DNA of 64,000 bases from Larkinella sp049445795 (lineage in GTDB: Bacteria > Bacteroidota > Bacteroidia > Cytophagales > Spirosomataceae). Each line of letters begins with the position of its first letter. Position 1 is the stretch's first letter. The notes under the pieces were generated by a model that worked only from the letters and a program-made list of their open reading frames with translations, searched no databases and was not told the DNA's origin. Made by a program: the position numbers and the translations under genes. The stretch covers positions 186,001 through 250,000 of the forward strand of contig NZ_JBMSDT010000003.1 in assembly GCF_049445795.1 (NCBI RefSeq), given 5' to 3'. This document shows positions 35,596-43,372 of this stretch, in pieces.

Positions 35596-35952
35596 ATGGC
35601 TGTCACGAAAACAAGCAGGAGACTGCGTATTAAACAACACATCCGGAATAAAGTATCCGGAACGGCCGCCCAGCCGAGGTTATCGGTATTCCGGTCCAAT
35701 GCCCGCATTTACGCCCAGATCATCGACGATGAGCAAGGCCGCACCCTGGTGAGTGCTTCGTCCATCGAGATCACAGGAAAAGATAAAAAAGGTGTCAACG
35801 TCGACGTGGCCAAACAGGTCGGTCAGTCGTTGGCTCAGAAAGCCACCACCAACGGGATTTCCCGGGTTGTTTTCGACCGGAATGGCTATTTGTATCATGG
35901 TAAGGTGAAAGCTCTGGCCGACGGTGCGAGAGAAGGGGGCCTTCAATTCTAA
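35596..35952 (+). CDS. rplR: 50S ribosomal protein L18
   Basis: L18 carries 5S rRNA into the large subunit with L5. The 118 residues show RRLRIKQHIRNKVSGTAAQP, RLSVFRSNARIYAQIIDDE and the C-terminal VFDRNGYLYHGKVKALADGA with REGGLQF. The length is typical. Confidence 0.98.
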   Translation: MAVTKTSRRLRIKQHIRNKVSGTAAQPRLSVFRSNARIYAQIIDDEQGRTLVSASSIEITGKDKKGVNVDVAKQVGQSLAQKATTNGISRVVFDRNGYLYHGKVKALADGAREGGLQF

Positions 35953-35960
35953 GCAAAACA

Positions 35961-36476
35961 ATGGTAACCAATACAAGACCTGCGAAAGTTAACGAAGCTG
36001 ACCTGAAAGAACGGGTTGTGGCCATCAACCGCGTTGCCAAAGTGGTAAAAGGCGGTCGGCGCTTCAGCTTTGCTGCCATCGTTGTCGTTGGCGACAGCAA
36101 CGGAGTGGTCGGCTACGGCCTGGGCAAAGCAAACGAGGTAACGGATGCGATTGCCAAAGGGATTGAAGATGCCAAGAAGAACCTCGTTCAGGTACCGCTG
36201 TTGAAACACACGGTTCCTCACGAGATGGAAGGCAAATTCAGCGGTGGCTTCGTATTGCTGAAGCCTGCTTCGGCCGGTACGGGCGTAATCGCCGGTGGTG
36301 CCATGCGTGCCGTGCTGGAAAGTGCCGGTATCCGTGACGTGTTGGCAAAATCGAAAGGTTCATCCAACCCGCACAACGTGGTAAAAGCGACGATTGACGC
36401 GCTGCTCAAAATGCGGGCCCCGCACCAGGTTGCGTTCCAGCGTGGCGTGAAGCTGAGCAAAGTTTTTAACGGATAA
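35961..36476 (+). CDS. rpsE: 30S ribosomal protein S5
   Basis: S5 takes part in decoding accuracy and lies at the mRNA entry. The 171 residues include the double-stranded-RNA-binding-like N-domain (ERVVAINRVAKVVKGGRRFS, VVVGDSNGVVGYGLGKANEV) and the C-domain (PASAGTGVIAGGAMRAVLES, GSSNPHNVVKAT). The GGRRFSF spectinomycin loop looks normal. Confidence 0.98.
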   Translation: MVTNTRPAKVNEADLKERVVAINRVAKVVKGGRRFSFAAIVVVGDSNGVVGYGLGKANEVTDAIAKGIEDAKKNLVQVPLLKHTVPHEMEGKFSGGFVLLKPASAGTGVIAGGAMRAVLESAGIRDVLAKSKGSSNPHNVVKATIDALLKMRAPHQVAFQRGVKLSKVFNG

Positions 36477-36498
36477 GCTCCTTAAAACGGCAAGAGAA

Positions 36499-36678
36499 AT
36501 GGGACAGGTACGAATTACACAGGTTCGCAGTATCATCAAGCGACCAAAAACACAGAAGCTGGCGATCCAGTCGCTGGGTCTGGGTAAAATAAACCGTAGC
36601 GTTGAGTTGGAATACAACGACGCCGTTGGTGGAATTATCCGTAAAGTTCAACACTTGGTAAAAGTCGAAGAAATTTAA
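36499..36678 (+). CDS. rpmD: 50S ribosomal protein L30
   Basis: Short gene of 59 residues between rpsE and rplO, where L30 is always found in the spc operon. The product starts MGQVRITQVRSIIKRPKTQK and continues with LAIQSLGLGKINRSVELE and IRKVQHLVKVEEI, all L30 hallmarks. It ends 4 bp before rplO. The length agrees with the family (about 60). Confidence 0.96.
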   Translation: MGQVRITQVRSIIKRPKTQKLAIQSLGLGKINRSVELEYNDAVGGIIRKVQHLVKVEEI

Positions 36679-36682
36679 TCTC

Positions 36683-37129
36683 ATGAGTCTGAATACACTA
36701 AAACCTGCGGAAGGATCCGTCCGGGAGCGCAAGCGAGTAGGTCGGGGTACTGGTTCGGGCATGGGTGGTACGTCTACCCGTGGTCATAAAGGTGCCCAAT
36801 CTCGTTCGGGTTACAGCGCGAAGAAAAACTTCGAAGGCGGTCAGATGCCGCTGCAACGCCGTGTACCGAAATTCGGCTTTAAAAACATTAACCGAGTTGA
36901 GTACAAGCCCATTAACCTTGATACGTTGCAACAACTGATCGACAAAGCCGGTGTTTCAGCCGTCGATTTGGATGTGCTGTTGCAGAACGGTCTGGTCGGC
37001 AAAAACGATAAGGTTAAGATCCTGAGCCGGGGTGAGTTGAAGGCTGCGGTCGAAGTGAAAGCGCATGGCTTTTCGCAAAAAGCGATTGAAGCGATCGAGA
37101 AAGCTGGCGGTAAAGCAATTAAGCTCTAA
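36683..37129 (+). CDS. rplO: 50S ribosomal protein L15
   Basis: Late-assembly large-subunit protein. The 148 residues begin MSLNTLKPAEGSVRERKRVG, followed by the glycine-rich GRGTGSGMGGTSTRGHKGAQ, GFEGGQ-like NFEGGQMPLQRRVPKFGF and a C-terminal domain with ILSRGELKAAVEVKAHGFS. It is complete. Confidence 0.98.
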   Translation: MSLNTLKPAEGSVRERKRVGRGTGSGMGGTSTRGHKGAQSRSGYSAKKNFEGGQMPLQRRVPKFGFKNINRVEYKPINLDTLQQLIDKAGVSAVDLDVLLQNGLVGKNDKVKILSRGELKAAVEVKAHGFSQKAIEAIEKAGGKAIKL

Positions 37130-37171
37130 TCGGCTTGCTCGTTCAAGCATGGGATTTCGCTAAGTATTTCG

Positions 37172-37179
37172 TAACTTTG
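37172..37179 (+). promoter_or_regulatory. Possible promoter element before secY
   Basis: TAACTTTG matches the -7 consensus and lies 35 bp before the secY ATG, inside an 84-bp spacer. No clear TTTG lies upstream at the right spacing, so this is tentative. Confidence 0.35.
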
Positions 37180-37213
37180 GTGACTTTTTTTGGACGAGCA
37201 GCTTGATAAACCA

Positions 37214-38527
37214 ATGAAACGATTCATCACGACCCTTCAGAATATTTTTTCGATTGAAGAGCTCAGGACCCGCATCTTAAACACCCTGTTGTTTGTGACG
37301 GTTTTCCGCTTAGGCTCTCAAATCGTACTGCCCGGTGTTGATCCGAGCAGATTGAATCTGACTCCGCAAGGGTTGCTGGGCTTGCTGGATACCTTCCTGG
37401 GAGGGGCCTACAGCAAAGCATCGATTTTTGCGTTGGGCATTATGCCTTATATCTCGGCATCGATTGCCATCCAGCTGCTGACCCTGGCGTTGCCGTATTT
37501 TCAGAAAATGCAGAAAGAAGGGGAGTCCGGCCGGAAACGGCTGAATCAGATTACCCGCGTTCTGACCATCTTTGTCACGGCAGCTCAGGCGATCACGTAT
37601 TTAACGACGACTATTCCGAATGAGGCCATTCTGGTTAGTCCGACAACGTTTAAAGTGGTTTCCGTCTTTATATTGACAGCCGGAACCATTTTCTGTATGT
37701 GGCTAGGCGAACGGATTACGGATAAAGGCATTGGAAACGGGATTTCGATGCTGATTATGATCGGGATCGTTTCGCGGTTCCCGGGTGCGGTTTATGGAGA
37801 AGCACTGTCGCGTGGATCCGGTGGGGCTTTGCTGTTTGTCCTGGAGATTGTGGCCCTGTTCTTCGTCGTAATGGGTGCGGTTGTGCTGACGCAGGCCGTT
37901 CGCCGGATTCCGATCCAGTACGCCAAACAGGTAGTTGGAAATAAAGTAGTTGGCGGTCAGCGTCAATACTTACCCTTGAAGCTGAATGCGGCCGGTGTTA
38001 TGCCGATTATTTTCGCCCAGGCGCTGATGTTCGTGCCGTCGTTGGTGGCTTCACTGTTTGCAGAGAAAAGTGATTTTGCCGGATCGGTGCAAACGGTTTT
38101 TGCCGACTACACCTCATGGCAGTATAATGTGTTGTTTGCAGTACTGATTATTGTCTTTACGTTCTTTTACACGGCAATTTCGGTAAACCCGAATCAGATT
38201 GCAGACGACATGAAACGGAGCGGAGGATTTATTCCGGGTGTAAAACCGGGTTTCATGACGTCCGAATACATTGGTCAGGTATTGGATCGGATTACCTTAC
38301 CGGGTGCCCTGATGCTGGCGGTTGTGGCTATTTTGCCAGCCATCGCAGCATTGCTGGGTATGACCCGCAACTTCTCGCAGTTCTTCGGAGGAACTTCGCT
38401 ATTGATTATGGTGGGGGTTGTTCTGGATACGTTGCAGCAAGTTGAAAGCTATCTGCTGATGCGTCGCTACGAAGGGCTGATGAAATCTGGCCGGGTGACG
38501 GGTCGGACAGAAAGCGTAACTGCTTAA
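37214..38527 (+). CDS. secY: Protein translocase subunit SecY
   Basis: Channel-forming subunit of the Sec translocon, with ten transmembrane helices. The ATG at 37214 is preferred (437 residues, MKRFITTLQNIFSIEELRTR) over an in-frame TTG eight codons upstream. The markers are FRLGSQIVLPGVD, the plug/TM2 region ALGIMPYISASIAIQLL, GIGNGISMLIMIGI and IPGVKPGFMTSEYI. It is located after rplO as usual; adk, which follows secY in many bacteria, is absent and map comes next. Confidence 0.97.
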   Translation: MKRFITTLQNIFSIEELRTRILNTLLFVTVFRLGSQIVLPGVDPSRLNLTPQGLLGLLDTFLGGAYSKASIFALGIMPYISASIAIQLLTLALPYFQKMQKEGESGRKRLNQITRVLTIFVTAAQAITYLTTTIPNEAILVSPTTFKVVSVFILTAGTIFCMWLGERITDKGIGNGISMLIMIGIVSRFPGAVYGEALSRGSGGALLFVLEIVALFFVVMGAVVLTQAVRRIPIQYAKQVVGNKVVGGQRQYLPLKLNAAGVMPIIFAQALMFVPSLVASLFAEKSDFAGSVQTVFADYTSWQYNVLFAVLIIVFTFFYTAISVNPNQIADDMKRSGGFIPGVKPGFMTSEYIGQVLDRITLPGALMLAVVAILPAIAALLGMTRNFSQFFGGTSLLIMVGVVLDTLQQVESYLLMRRYEGLMKSGRVTGRTESVTA

Positions 38528-38531
38528 GGAA

Positions 38532-39344
38532 ATGATTTACCTGAAGTCAGACGCCGAGATTGAATTAATGCGTATCAGCGGGCAGGTTCTCGGAAAAGCC
38601 CATGCTGAAATTGCAAAACGGATTCGGCCGGGCGTTACTACGAAGGAACTGGACCAGGTGGCCGAGGAGTATATTCGTGATAATGGTGGAATTCCTTCCT
38701 TCAAAGGCTTCAATAGTTTCCCGGCAGCTTTGTGTATTTCGGTGAACGAAACCGTTGTACATGGGTTTCCAAGCAAGTATGAACTGAGGGACGGGGACAT
38801 CATTTCGATCGATTGTGGCGTCAAGCTAAACGGATATCACAGCGACAGCGCCTATACCTATCCGATCGGTGAGATTAGCCCGGAAGTTCGGAATTTGTTG
38901 ATTCGGACGAAACAGTCGCTCTATTGTGGCATTGAAAAGGCGATCGAAGGAAACCGGATGGGCGACATTGGGCATGCGGTGCAAAGCCATGTCGAGAAGT
39001 ATGGCTACTCGGTTGTCCGGGAACTCGTGGGCCACGGTTTGGGTAAGAGCCTGCACGAAAGTCCCGAAGTCCCGAATTATGGCAAACGTGGACAAGGTAT
39101 CAAGCTAAAGGAGGGTATGGTGCTGGCTATTGAACCGATGGTGAATTTAGGTAAGAAAAACATTGTTCAGGAACGCGATGGCTGGACCATTCGGACGGCC
39201 GACCGGAAACCGTCGGCGCACTATGAACACACGGTAGCCATCCGGAAGGGGAAAGCCGAAGTCCTGACTACGTTTCAGTACATCGAAGAAGTAACGGCGA
39301 ATACCAGCTTAATGATTGAAGTCAACGAAGCGACCATAGCGTAA
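38532..39344 (+). CDS. map: Methionine aminopeptidase, type I
   Basis: Removes the initiator methionine from new proteins. The 270-residue enzyme has all five metal ligands: Asp94 (SIDCGV), Asp105 (YHSDSAYT), His168 (GHGLGKSLHE), Glu201 (AIEPMV) and Glu232 (YEHTVAI). His79 (VVHGFPS) is also present. It starts 4 bp after secY and ends 3 bp before infA. Confidence 0.97.
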   Translation: MIYLKSDAEIELMRISGQVLGKAHAEIAKRIRPGVTTKELDQVAEEYIRDNGGIPSFKGFNSFPAALCISVNETVVHGFPSKYELRDGDIISIDCGVKLNGYHSDSAYTYPIGEISPEVRNLLIRTKQSLYCGIEKAIEGNRMGDIGHAVQSHVEKYGYSVVRELVGHGLGKSLHESPEVPNYGKRGQGIKLKEGMVLAIEPMVNLGKKNIVQERDGWTIRTADRKPSAHYEHTVAIRKGKAEVLTTFQYIEEVTANTSLMIEVNEATIA

Positions 39345-39347
39345 CGA

Positions 39348-39566
39348 ATGGCAAAACAGACATCCATCGAACAAGACGGTACCATTGTAGAAGCGCTTTC
39401 CAATGCGATGTTCCGGGTTCAACTCGAAAACAAGCATGAAGTGATTGCGCATATTTCCGGGAAAATGCGGATGAATTACATTAAAATTTTACCGGGCGAC
39501 CGCGTAAAGCTCGAAATGTCTCCGTACGATCTCACCAAGGCAAGAATTGTTTATCGGTATAAATAA
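39348..39566 (+). CDS. infA: Translation initiation factor IF-1
   Basis: Single OB-fold protein that occupies the A site during initiation. The 72 residues (MAKQTSIEQDGTIVEALSNA, ISGKMRMNYIKILPGDRVKL, ARIVYRYK) are nearly identical in plan to the E. coli protein. A 118-bp spacer with a heptamer hairpin separates it from rpmJ. Confidence 0.98.
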   Translation: MAKQTSIEQDGTIVEALSNAMFRVQLENKHEVIAHISGKMRMNYIKILPGDRVKLEMSPYDLTKARIVYRYK

Positions 39567-39568
39567 GG

Positions 39569-39674
39569 GTTTAAGGTTTAAAGTTTAAGGTTTAACGTTT
39601 TCAGTTGGTTGACGCAATTTCATTCACTAGCCGAAAACCGAATACCGAGAACTGAAACTGAAAACCGTAAACGG
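39569..39674. repeat. Heptamer-type inverted repeat between infA and rpmJ
   Basis: The left arm carries six successive 7-bp units of the GTTTAAR type (39569-39610). The right arm carries 7-bp units of the CCGAAAA type, drifting into CTGAAAC (about 39632-39674). The arms are partly complementary around a 20-nt loop. The words are related to those in the next spacer at 40191. Confidence 0.82.
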
Positions 39675-39684
39675 AGTTGAACTC

Positions 39685-39801
39685 ATGAAAGTCAAAGCGT
39701 CGATTAAGAAGCGCAGCGCTGAATGTAAAGTGATTCGCCGGAAGGGCAAGCTTTACGTTATCAACAAGAAGAATCCAAGGTATAAACAAAGACAAGGTTA
39801 A
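39685..39801 (+). CDS. rpmJ: 50S ribosomal protein L36 (zinc-free form)
   Basis: 38-residue protein starting MKVKASIKKRSAECKVIRRK and ending NPRYKQRQG, in the fixed infA-rpmJ-rpsM order. Of the four zinc ligands of the classic form (Cys11, Cys14, Cys27, His33 in the 37-38 residue proteins) only Cys14 remains; the others are Ser, Asn/Lys and Tyr. It should therefore fold without zinc. Confidence 0.95.
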   Translation: MKVKASIKKRSAECKVIRRKGKLYVINKKNPRYKQRQG

Positions 39802-39810
39802 TCACTGAAT

Positions 39811-40188
39811 ATGGCACGTATTGCAGGGGTTGATATTCCCGACCGGAAACGCGGTGAAATTGCGTTGACCTACATTTTTGGCATTGGCCGTAGTTCAGCC
39901 CAAAGCATCCTGAACAAAGCAGGTGTTTCTGTTGACAAGAAAGTAAGCGAGTGGAACGACGAAGAGTCGAACGCCATCCGGACGATCATCAGCGCAGAAC
40001 ACAAAGTTGAAGGAGCGCTCAAATCAGAAGTTCAGTTGAACATCAAACGACTGATGGACATCGGTTGTTACCGGGGCCTGCGCCATCGGAAAGGTCTGCC
40101 GGTTCGCGGTCAGCACACGAAGAACAACTCGCGGACGCGGAAAGGGAAGCGTAAGACGGTAGCAAATAAGAAAAAAGCAACTAAATAA
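39811..40188 (+). CDS. rpsM: 30S ribosomal protein S13
   Basis: Head protein contacting the P-site tRNA and the large subunit. The 125 residues show MARIAGVDIPDRKRGEIALT, YIFGIGRSSAQSILNKAGV, LMDIGCYRGLRHRKGLPVRG and GQHTKNNSRTRKG. The length is typical. Confidence 0.98.
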   Translation: MARIAGVDIPDRKRGEIALTYIFGIGRSSAQSILNKAGVSVDKKVSEWNDEESNAIRTIISAEHKVEGALKSEVQLNIKRLMDIGCYRGLRHRKGLPVRGQHTKNNSRTRKGKRKTVANKKKATK

Positions 40189-40190
40189 TT

Positions 40191-40271
40191 GAGTTTAAGG
40201 TTTGAGGTTTAACGTTTAAGGATGTTTGCAAAGCGCTTTAAACCTTAGACGTTAAACGTTAAACGATCAAC
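40191..40271. repeat. Heptamer-type inverted repeat between rpsM and rpsK
   Basis: The left arm has 7-bp units of the GTTTAAG, GTTTGAG, GTTTAAC kind. The right arm has 7-bp units of the GTTAAAC kind, repeated twice exactly at its centre. The arms pair around an approximately 15-nt loop and fill most of the 88-bp spacer. Confidence 0.85.
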
Positions 40272-40276
40272 TAAAA

Positions 40277-40672
40277 ATGGCTCAGGCAAAACGCAAAGAT
40301 AAAGCGAAGAAGCGGGTTGTAGTGGTTGAACCCGTCGGACAGGTACACATCCGGGCTTCGTTCAACAACATCATCATTTCCATTACCAACAGTTCAGGGC
40401 AGGTGATCTCCTGGGCGTCGGCGGGTAAAATGGGCTTTAAAGGCTCCAAGAAAAACACGCCGTACGCTGCTCAGACAGCCGCTCAAAACTGTGCGGCCGT
40501 TGCTCACGATCTGGGTATGCGGAAAGCGGAAGTGTTTGTAAAAGGCCCTGGCTCCGGTCGTGAATCCGCCATCCGGACGATTCAGAACTCCGGCATCGAA
40601 GTAACGTCGATCAAAGACATTACGCCCCTGCCGCACAACGGCTGCCGCCCCCCGAAACGCCGTCGCGTGTAA
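40277..40672 (+). CDS. rpsK: 30S ribosomal protein S11
   Basis: Platform protein of the small subunit near the E site. The 131 residues include GQVHIRASFNNIIISITNSS, SAGKMGFKGSKKNTPYAAQT and VKGPGSGRESAIRTIQNSGI with the C-terminal PPKRRRV. It is normal in all respects. Confidence 0.98.
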   Translation: MAQAKRKDKAKKRVVVVEPVGQVHIRASFNNIIISITNSSGQVISWASAGKMGFKGSKKNTPYAAQTAAQNCAAVAHDLGMRKAEVFVKGPGSGRESAIRTIQNSGIEVTSIKDITPLPHNGCRPPKRRRV

Positions 40673-40686
40673 GGAATTACTCAGTT

Positions 40687-40761
40687 ATGCGGTGCACTGT
40701 GAAGAAACCGCTTCATCCCAATGAATACGGACAGGCGACATTGAGTTGTGTCTGTTCATTG
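40687..40761 (+). promoter_or_regulatory. Candidate structured leader of rpsD
   Basis: The 112-bp spacer before rpsD contains an apparent pseudoknot: GCGGT (40689-40693) pairs with ACCGC (40707-40711), while TGAA in its loop (40700-40703) can pair with TTCA just after it (40712-40715). A second hairpin follows: CAATGAA (40719-40725) with TTCATTG (40755-40761), inside which GACA and TGTC can pair. S4 represses its own operon through a pseudoknot in E. coli, and S4-linked leaders are known in Bacteroidia, so an S4-binding leader is plausible. Confidence 0.4.
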
Positions 40762-40784
40762 TTTTATTCATTTATCCAAGTACA

Positions 40785-41390
40785 ATGGCAAGATACACTG
40801 GCCCCAAGGCCAAAATTTCCCGCAAGTTTGGCGAGCCGATTCTCGGCCCCAGCAAAGCCCTGCAAAAGAAAGCTTACGGACCTGGCCAACACGGTCGTGG
40901 ACGCAAGCGCAAACAGTCGGAATACGCGGTTCAGTTGCAGGAGAAACAAAAAGTTAAATATATCTACGGTATTCTGGAGCGCCAGTTCCGGGGCTTGTTC
41001 CACCGGGCCGTGGTAAAACAGGGCATCACGGGTGAAAACCTGCTGAAACTCTGCGAAGCTCGTCTGGACAACACGGTGTATCGCTTGGGCATTGCCCCGA
41101 CTCGTCGGGCGGCTCGTCAGTTGGTATCTCACAAACACATCGTCGTCGATGGCGAAGTGGTCAATATAGCCTCTTACTCATTGAAACCCGGTCAACTGAT
41201 CAGCGTTCGTGAGAAATCAAAGTCGCTGGAAGCCGTTACCACCAGCCTCTCGGCCCGCAATGCGAAGCGCTACAACTGGCTGGAATGGGATCAGCAGCAA
41301 TTACAGGGTAAGTTTACCAACTACCCGGAGCGCGATCAGATTCCGGAGAACGTCAACGAGCAGTTGATCGTCGAATTGTATTCTAAGTAA
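40785..41390 (+). CDS. rpsD: 30S ribosomal protein S4
   Basis: Primary assembly protein of the small subunit. The ATG at 40785 gives MARYTGPKAKISRKFGEPIL and 201 residues; a longer frame from TTG 40746 adds a non-conserved hydrophobic stretch and is rejected. The S4 RNA-binding domain (about 95-155) shows CEARLDNTVYRLGIAPTRRA and VVDGEVVNIASYSLKPGQLI. In other bacteria S4 is the repressor of the alpha operon. Confidence 0.98.
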   Translation: MARYTGPKAKISRKFGEPILGPSKALQKKAYGPGQHGRGRKRKQSEYAVQLQEKQKVKYIYGILERQFRGLFHRAVVKQGITGENLLKLCEARLDNTVYRLGIAPTRRAARQLVSHKHIVVDGEVVNIASYSLKPGQLISVREKSKSLEAVTTSLSARNAKRYNWLEWDQQQLQGKFTNYPERDQIPENVNEQLIVELYSK

Positions 41391-41391
41391 C

Positions 41392-41470
41392 AGTTTATAG
41401 TTTACGGTTTATGGTTTATGGTTATGTAAATTGTAACTATAAACCATAAACTAGAGATCATAAACTATAT
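41392..41470. repeat. Heptamer-type inverted repeat between rpsD and rpoA
   Basis: The left arm consists of five 7-bp GTTTAYR units (41393-41427). The right arm consists of 7-bp AACYATA-type units, the complement of the left, with one disrupted unit. It occupies most of the 111-bp spacer. The same word family is used as at 30549-30614. Confidence 0.85.
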
Positions 41471-41501
41471 ATCTTTTTTGAACTGTTAACAACAAAATCG
41501 T

Positions 41502-42491
41502 ATGTCAATATTAGCGTTCCAAATGCCCGATAAAGTTGTCATGGAGCGAGCTGACGACTTTCACGGGTTGTTTGAGTTCAAGCCACTCGAAAAGGGCTAT
41601 GGCGTGACCATCGGGAATGCGTTGCGGAGAATTCTGCTGTCATCGCTGGAAGGCTATGCCATCACCAGCGTACGGTTCCCCGGCGTACTGCATGAATTCT
41701 CGTCCATTGAAGGCGTCGTTGAAGATGTTACCGAAATCATTCTGAACCTGAAAATGGTTCGTTTCAAGAAGGTTTCGGACATGGTCGACAATAAAATTAC
41801 CGTTACGATCAAAAATCAGTCGGTGTTAAAAGCCGGTGATATATCCAAGTTCTCGGCCTCGTTCGAAGTGCTGAATCCCGATCTCGAGATTTGCCACATT
41901 GACGATACGCGGGAACTGGAAATGGAAATTATTGTGGAAAAAGGCCGGGGATATGTACCCGCCGACGAACCACGCGCCAACGAATTGCCGTTCGGACATA
42001 TTCCGATCGATGCCATTTATACCCCGATCAAGAACGTTCGGTACAGCGTTGAAAACACGCGGGTTGAGCAAAAAACCGACTATGAGCGGCTGTTGCTTGA
42101 CATTGAAACCGATGGCTCGATCCACCCGGAAGAAGCGCTCAAGGGTGCTGCCACCATTCTGATTCAACACTTCATGCTGTTCTCGGATCAAACGATGACG
42201 TTTGAAACGGCGAAAGCAGAAGAAGATAACGTGGTGGATGAGGAAATGCTCCACATGCGGAAGTTGCTCAAAACTCCGCTGGCGGATCTTGACCTGTCCG
42301 TACGGGCGTATAACTGTTTGAAATCAGCCGATGTGAAATCCCTGGGCGACCTGGTGAAACTCGAGATTTCGGACATGATGAAATTTAGAAACTTCGGAAA
42401 GAAATCACTGACTGAATTGGAACAGTTGGTGGCCGAAAAGAATTTGACTTTCGGCATGGACATTACCAAATACAGATTAGACGAGGACTGA
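41502..42491 (+). CDS. rpoA: DNA-directed RNA polymerase subunit alpha
   Basis: Alpha subunit that nucleates RNA polymerase assembly and contacts activators. The 329 residues have the N-terminal dimer domain (FKPLEKGYGVTIGNALRRIL, SSLEGYAITSVRFPGVLHEF) and the C-terminal helix-hairpin-helix domain from about 255 (LSVRAYNCLKSADVKSLGDL, FRNFGKKSLTELEQLV). It is complete and 4 bp before rplQ. Confidence 0.98.
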   Translation: MSILAFQMPDKVVMERADDFHGLFEFKPLEKGYGVTIGNALRRILLSSLEGYAITSVRFPGVLHEFSSIEGVVEDVTEIILNLKMVRFKKVSDMVDNKITVTIKNQSVLKAGDISKFSASFEVLNPDLEICHIDDTRELEMEIIVEKGRGYVPADEPRANELPFGHIPIDAIYTPIKNVRYSVENTRVEQKTDYERLLLDIETDGSIHPEEALKGAATILIQHFMLFSDQTMTFETAKAEEDNVVDEEMLHMRKLLKTPLADLDLSVRAYNCLKSADVKSLGDLVKLEISDMMKFRNFGKKSLTELEQLVAEKNLTFGMDITKYRLDED

Positions 42492-42495
42492 TACC

Positions 42496-43278
42496 ATGAG
42501 ACACGGTAAAAAACATAATCACCTTGGCAGGACCCATTCCCACCGGACGGCAATGCTGTCGAACATGGCATCCTCGCTCATTCTGAGTAAACGCATCGAA
42601 ACCACGGTTGCGAAGGCGAAAGAACTCCGGAAATACGTTGAACCCCTCCTGACCCGCGCCAAAGAGGATTCGTACCAGAACCGCCGGGTGATCTTCTCGT
42701 ACCTCCAGAACAAGGAAACGATGAAGGAACTGTTCAACGTTGTATCGGACAAAATCTCGAATCGCCCCGGAGGGTATACCCGGATCATCAAGCTGGGAAA
42801 CCGCATCGGTGACAACGCCGAAACCTGCATCATCGAGCTGGTTGATTTCAATGAAGCACTGCTGAATGCTGCTGAAGAACAGAAAACAACCCGTACACGT
42901 CGGAGCCGTCGCGGTGGCCGGAAAGGTGGCGAAGCTGCTGAAACAGTAGAGGCAACGCCGATAGCCGCTGCTGAAACAGTAGAAGCTGCTCCGGCAGTGG
43001 AAGAAACCACTACCGAAGCGACTGCCGATGACCTGGCCATCATTGAAGGTATTGGGCCGAAAATCGCCGAAATCCTTCAGGACGCCGGTATTACAACGTT
43101 CGCTCAACTGGCAGATACAACTCCGGAAGCCATCAAGGAAATCCTGGAGAAAGCTGGTTCGCAGTTCAACCTGCACGAGCCTGAAACATGGCCGCAGCAG
43201 GCTGCGCTGGCCCGCGACGGAAAAGTTGATGAATTAAAGGCTTTGCAGGATGAACTAAAAGGTGGCCGCGCCAGTTAA
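42496..43278 (+). CDS. rplQ: 50S ribosomal protein L17 fused to a C-terminal helix-hairpin-helix domain
   Basis: Residues 1-120 are a normal L17, which lies near the tunnel exit (MRHGKKHNHLGRTHSHRTAM, RVIFSYLQNKETMKELFN, GGYTRIIKLGNRIGDNAE). Most L17 proteins end there. Here a basic patch (RTRRSRRGGRKGG) and an Ala/Glu/Thr-rich linker (about 145-177) lead to an extra domain of about 80 residues with a helix-hairpin-helix signature (IIEGIGPKIAEILQDAGITT, 182-201) and TFAQLADTTPEAIKEIL. The fold type suggests nucleic-acid contact. It is the last gene of the superoperon, followed by a terminator. Confidence 0.96.
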   Translation: MRHGKKHNHLGRTHSHRTAMLSNMASSLILSKRIETTVAKAKELRKYVEPLLTRAKEDSYQNRRVIFSYLQNKETMKELFNVVSDKISNRPGGYTRIIKLGNRIGDNAETCIIELVDFNEALLNAAEEQKTTRTRRSRRGGRKGGEAAETVEATPIAAAETVEAAPAVEETTTEATADDLAIIEGIGPKIAEILQDAGITTFAQLADTTPEAIKEILEKAGSQFNLHEPETWPQQAALARDGKVDELKALQDELKGGRAS

Positions 43279-43315
43279 TTATTCACTGTGAAGAATCGAT
43301 TAAAATACCAAATAG

Positions 43316-43348
43316 AGGGTTAACCGTAACGGGTTAGCCCTTTTTTTT
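43316..43348 (+). terminator. Terminator of the S10-spc-alpha superoperon
   Basis: A ten-pair stem, AGGGTTAACC (43316-43325) with GGTTAGCCCT (43332-43341) including one G-T pair, a 6-nt loop and eight T residues. It lies 37 bp after the rplQ stop and 24 bp before carA. Confidence 0.88.
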
Positions 43349-43372
43349 AACTGAACAACTCCAAAGTAATTC

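Noticed and set aside
39569..41470. Repeated short words that could suggest a CRISPR array
   Set aside because: The units are only 7 bp, have no spacers between them, and are arranged as inverted arms; no cas genes are present.
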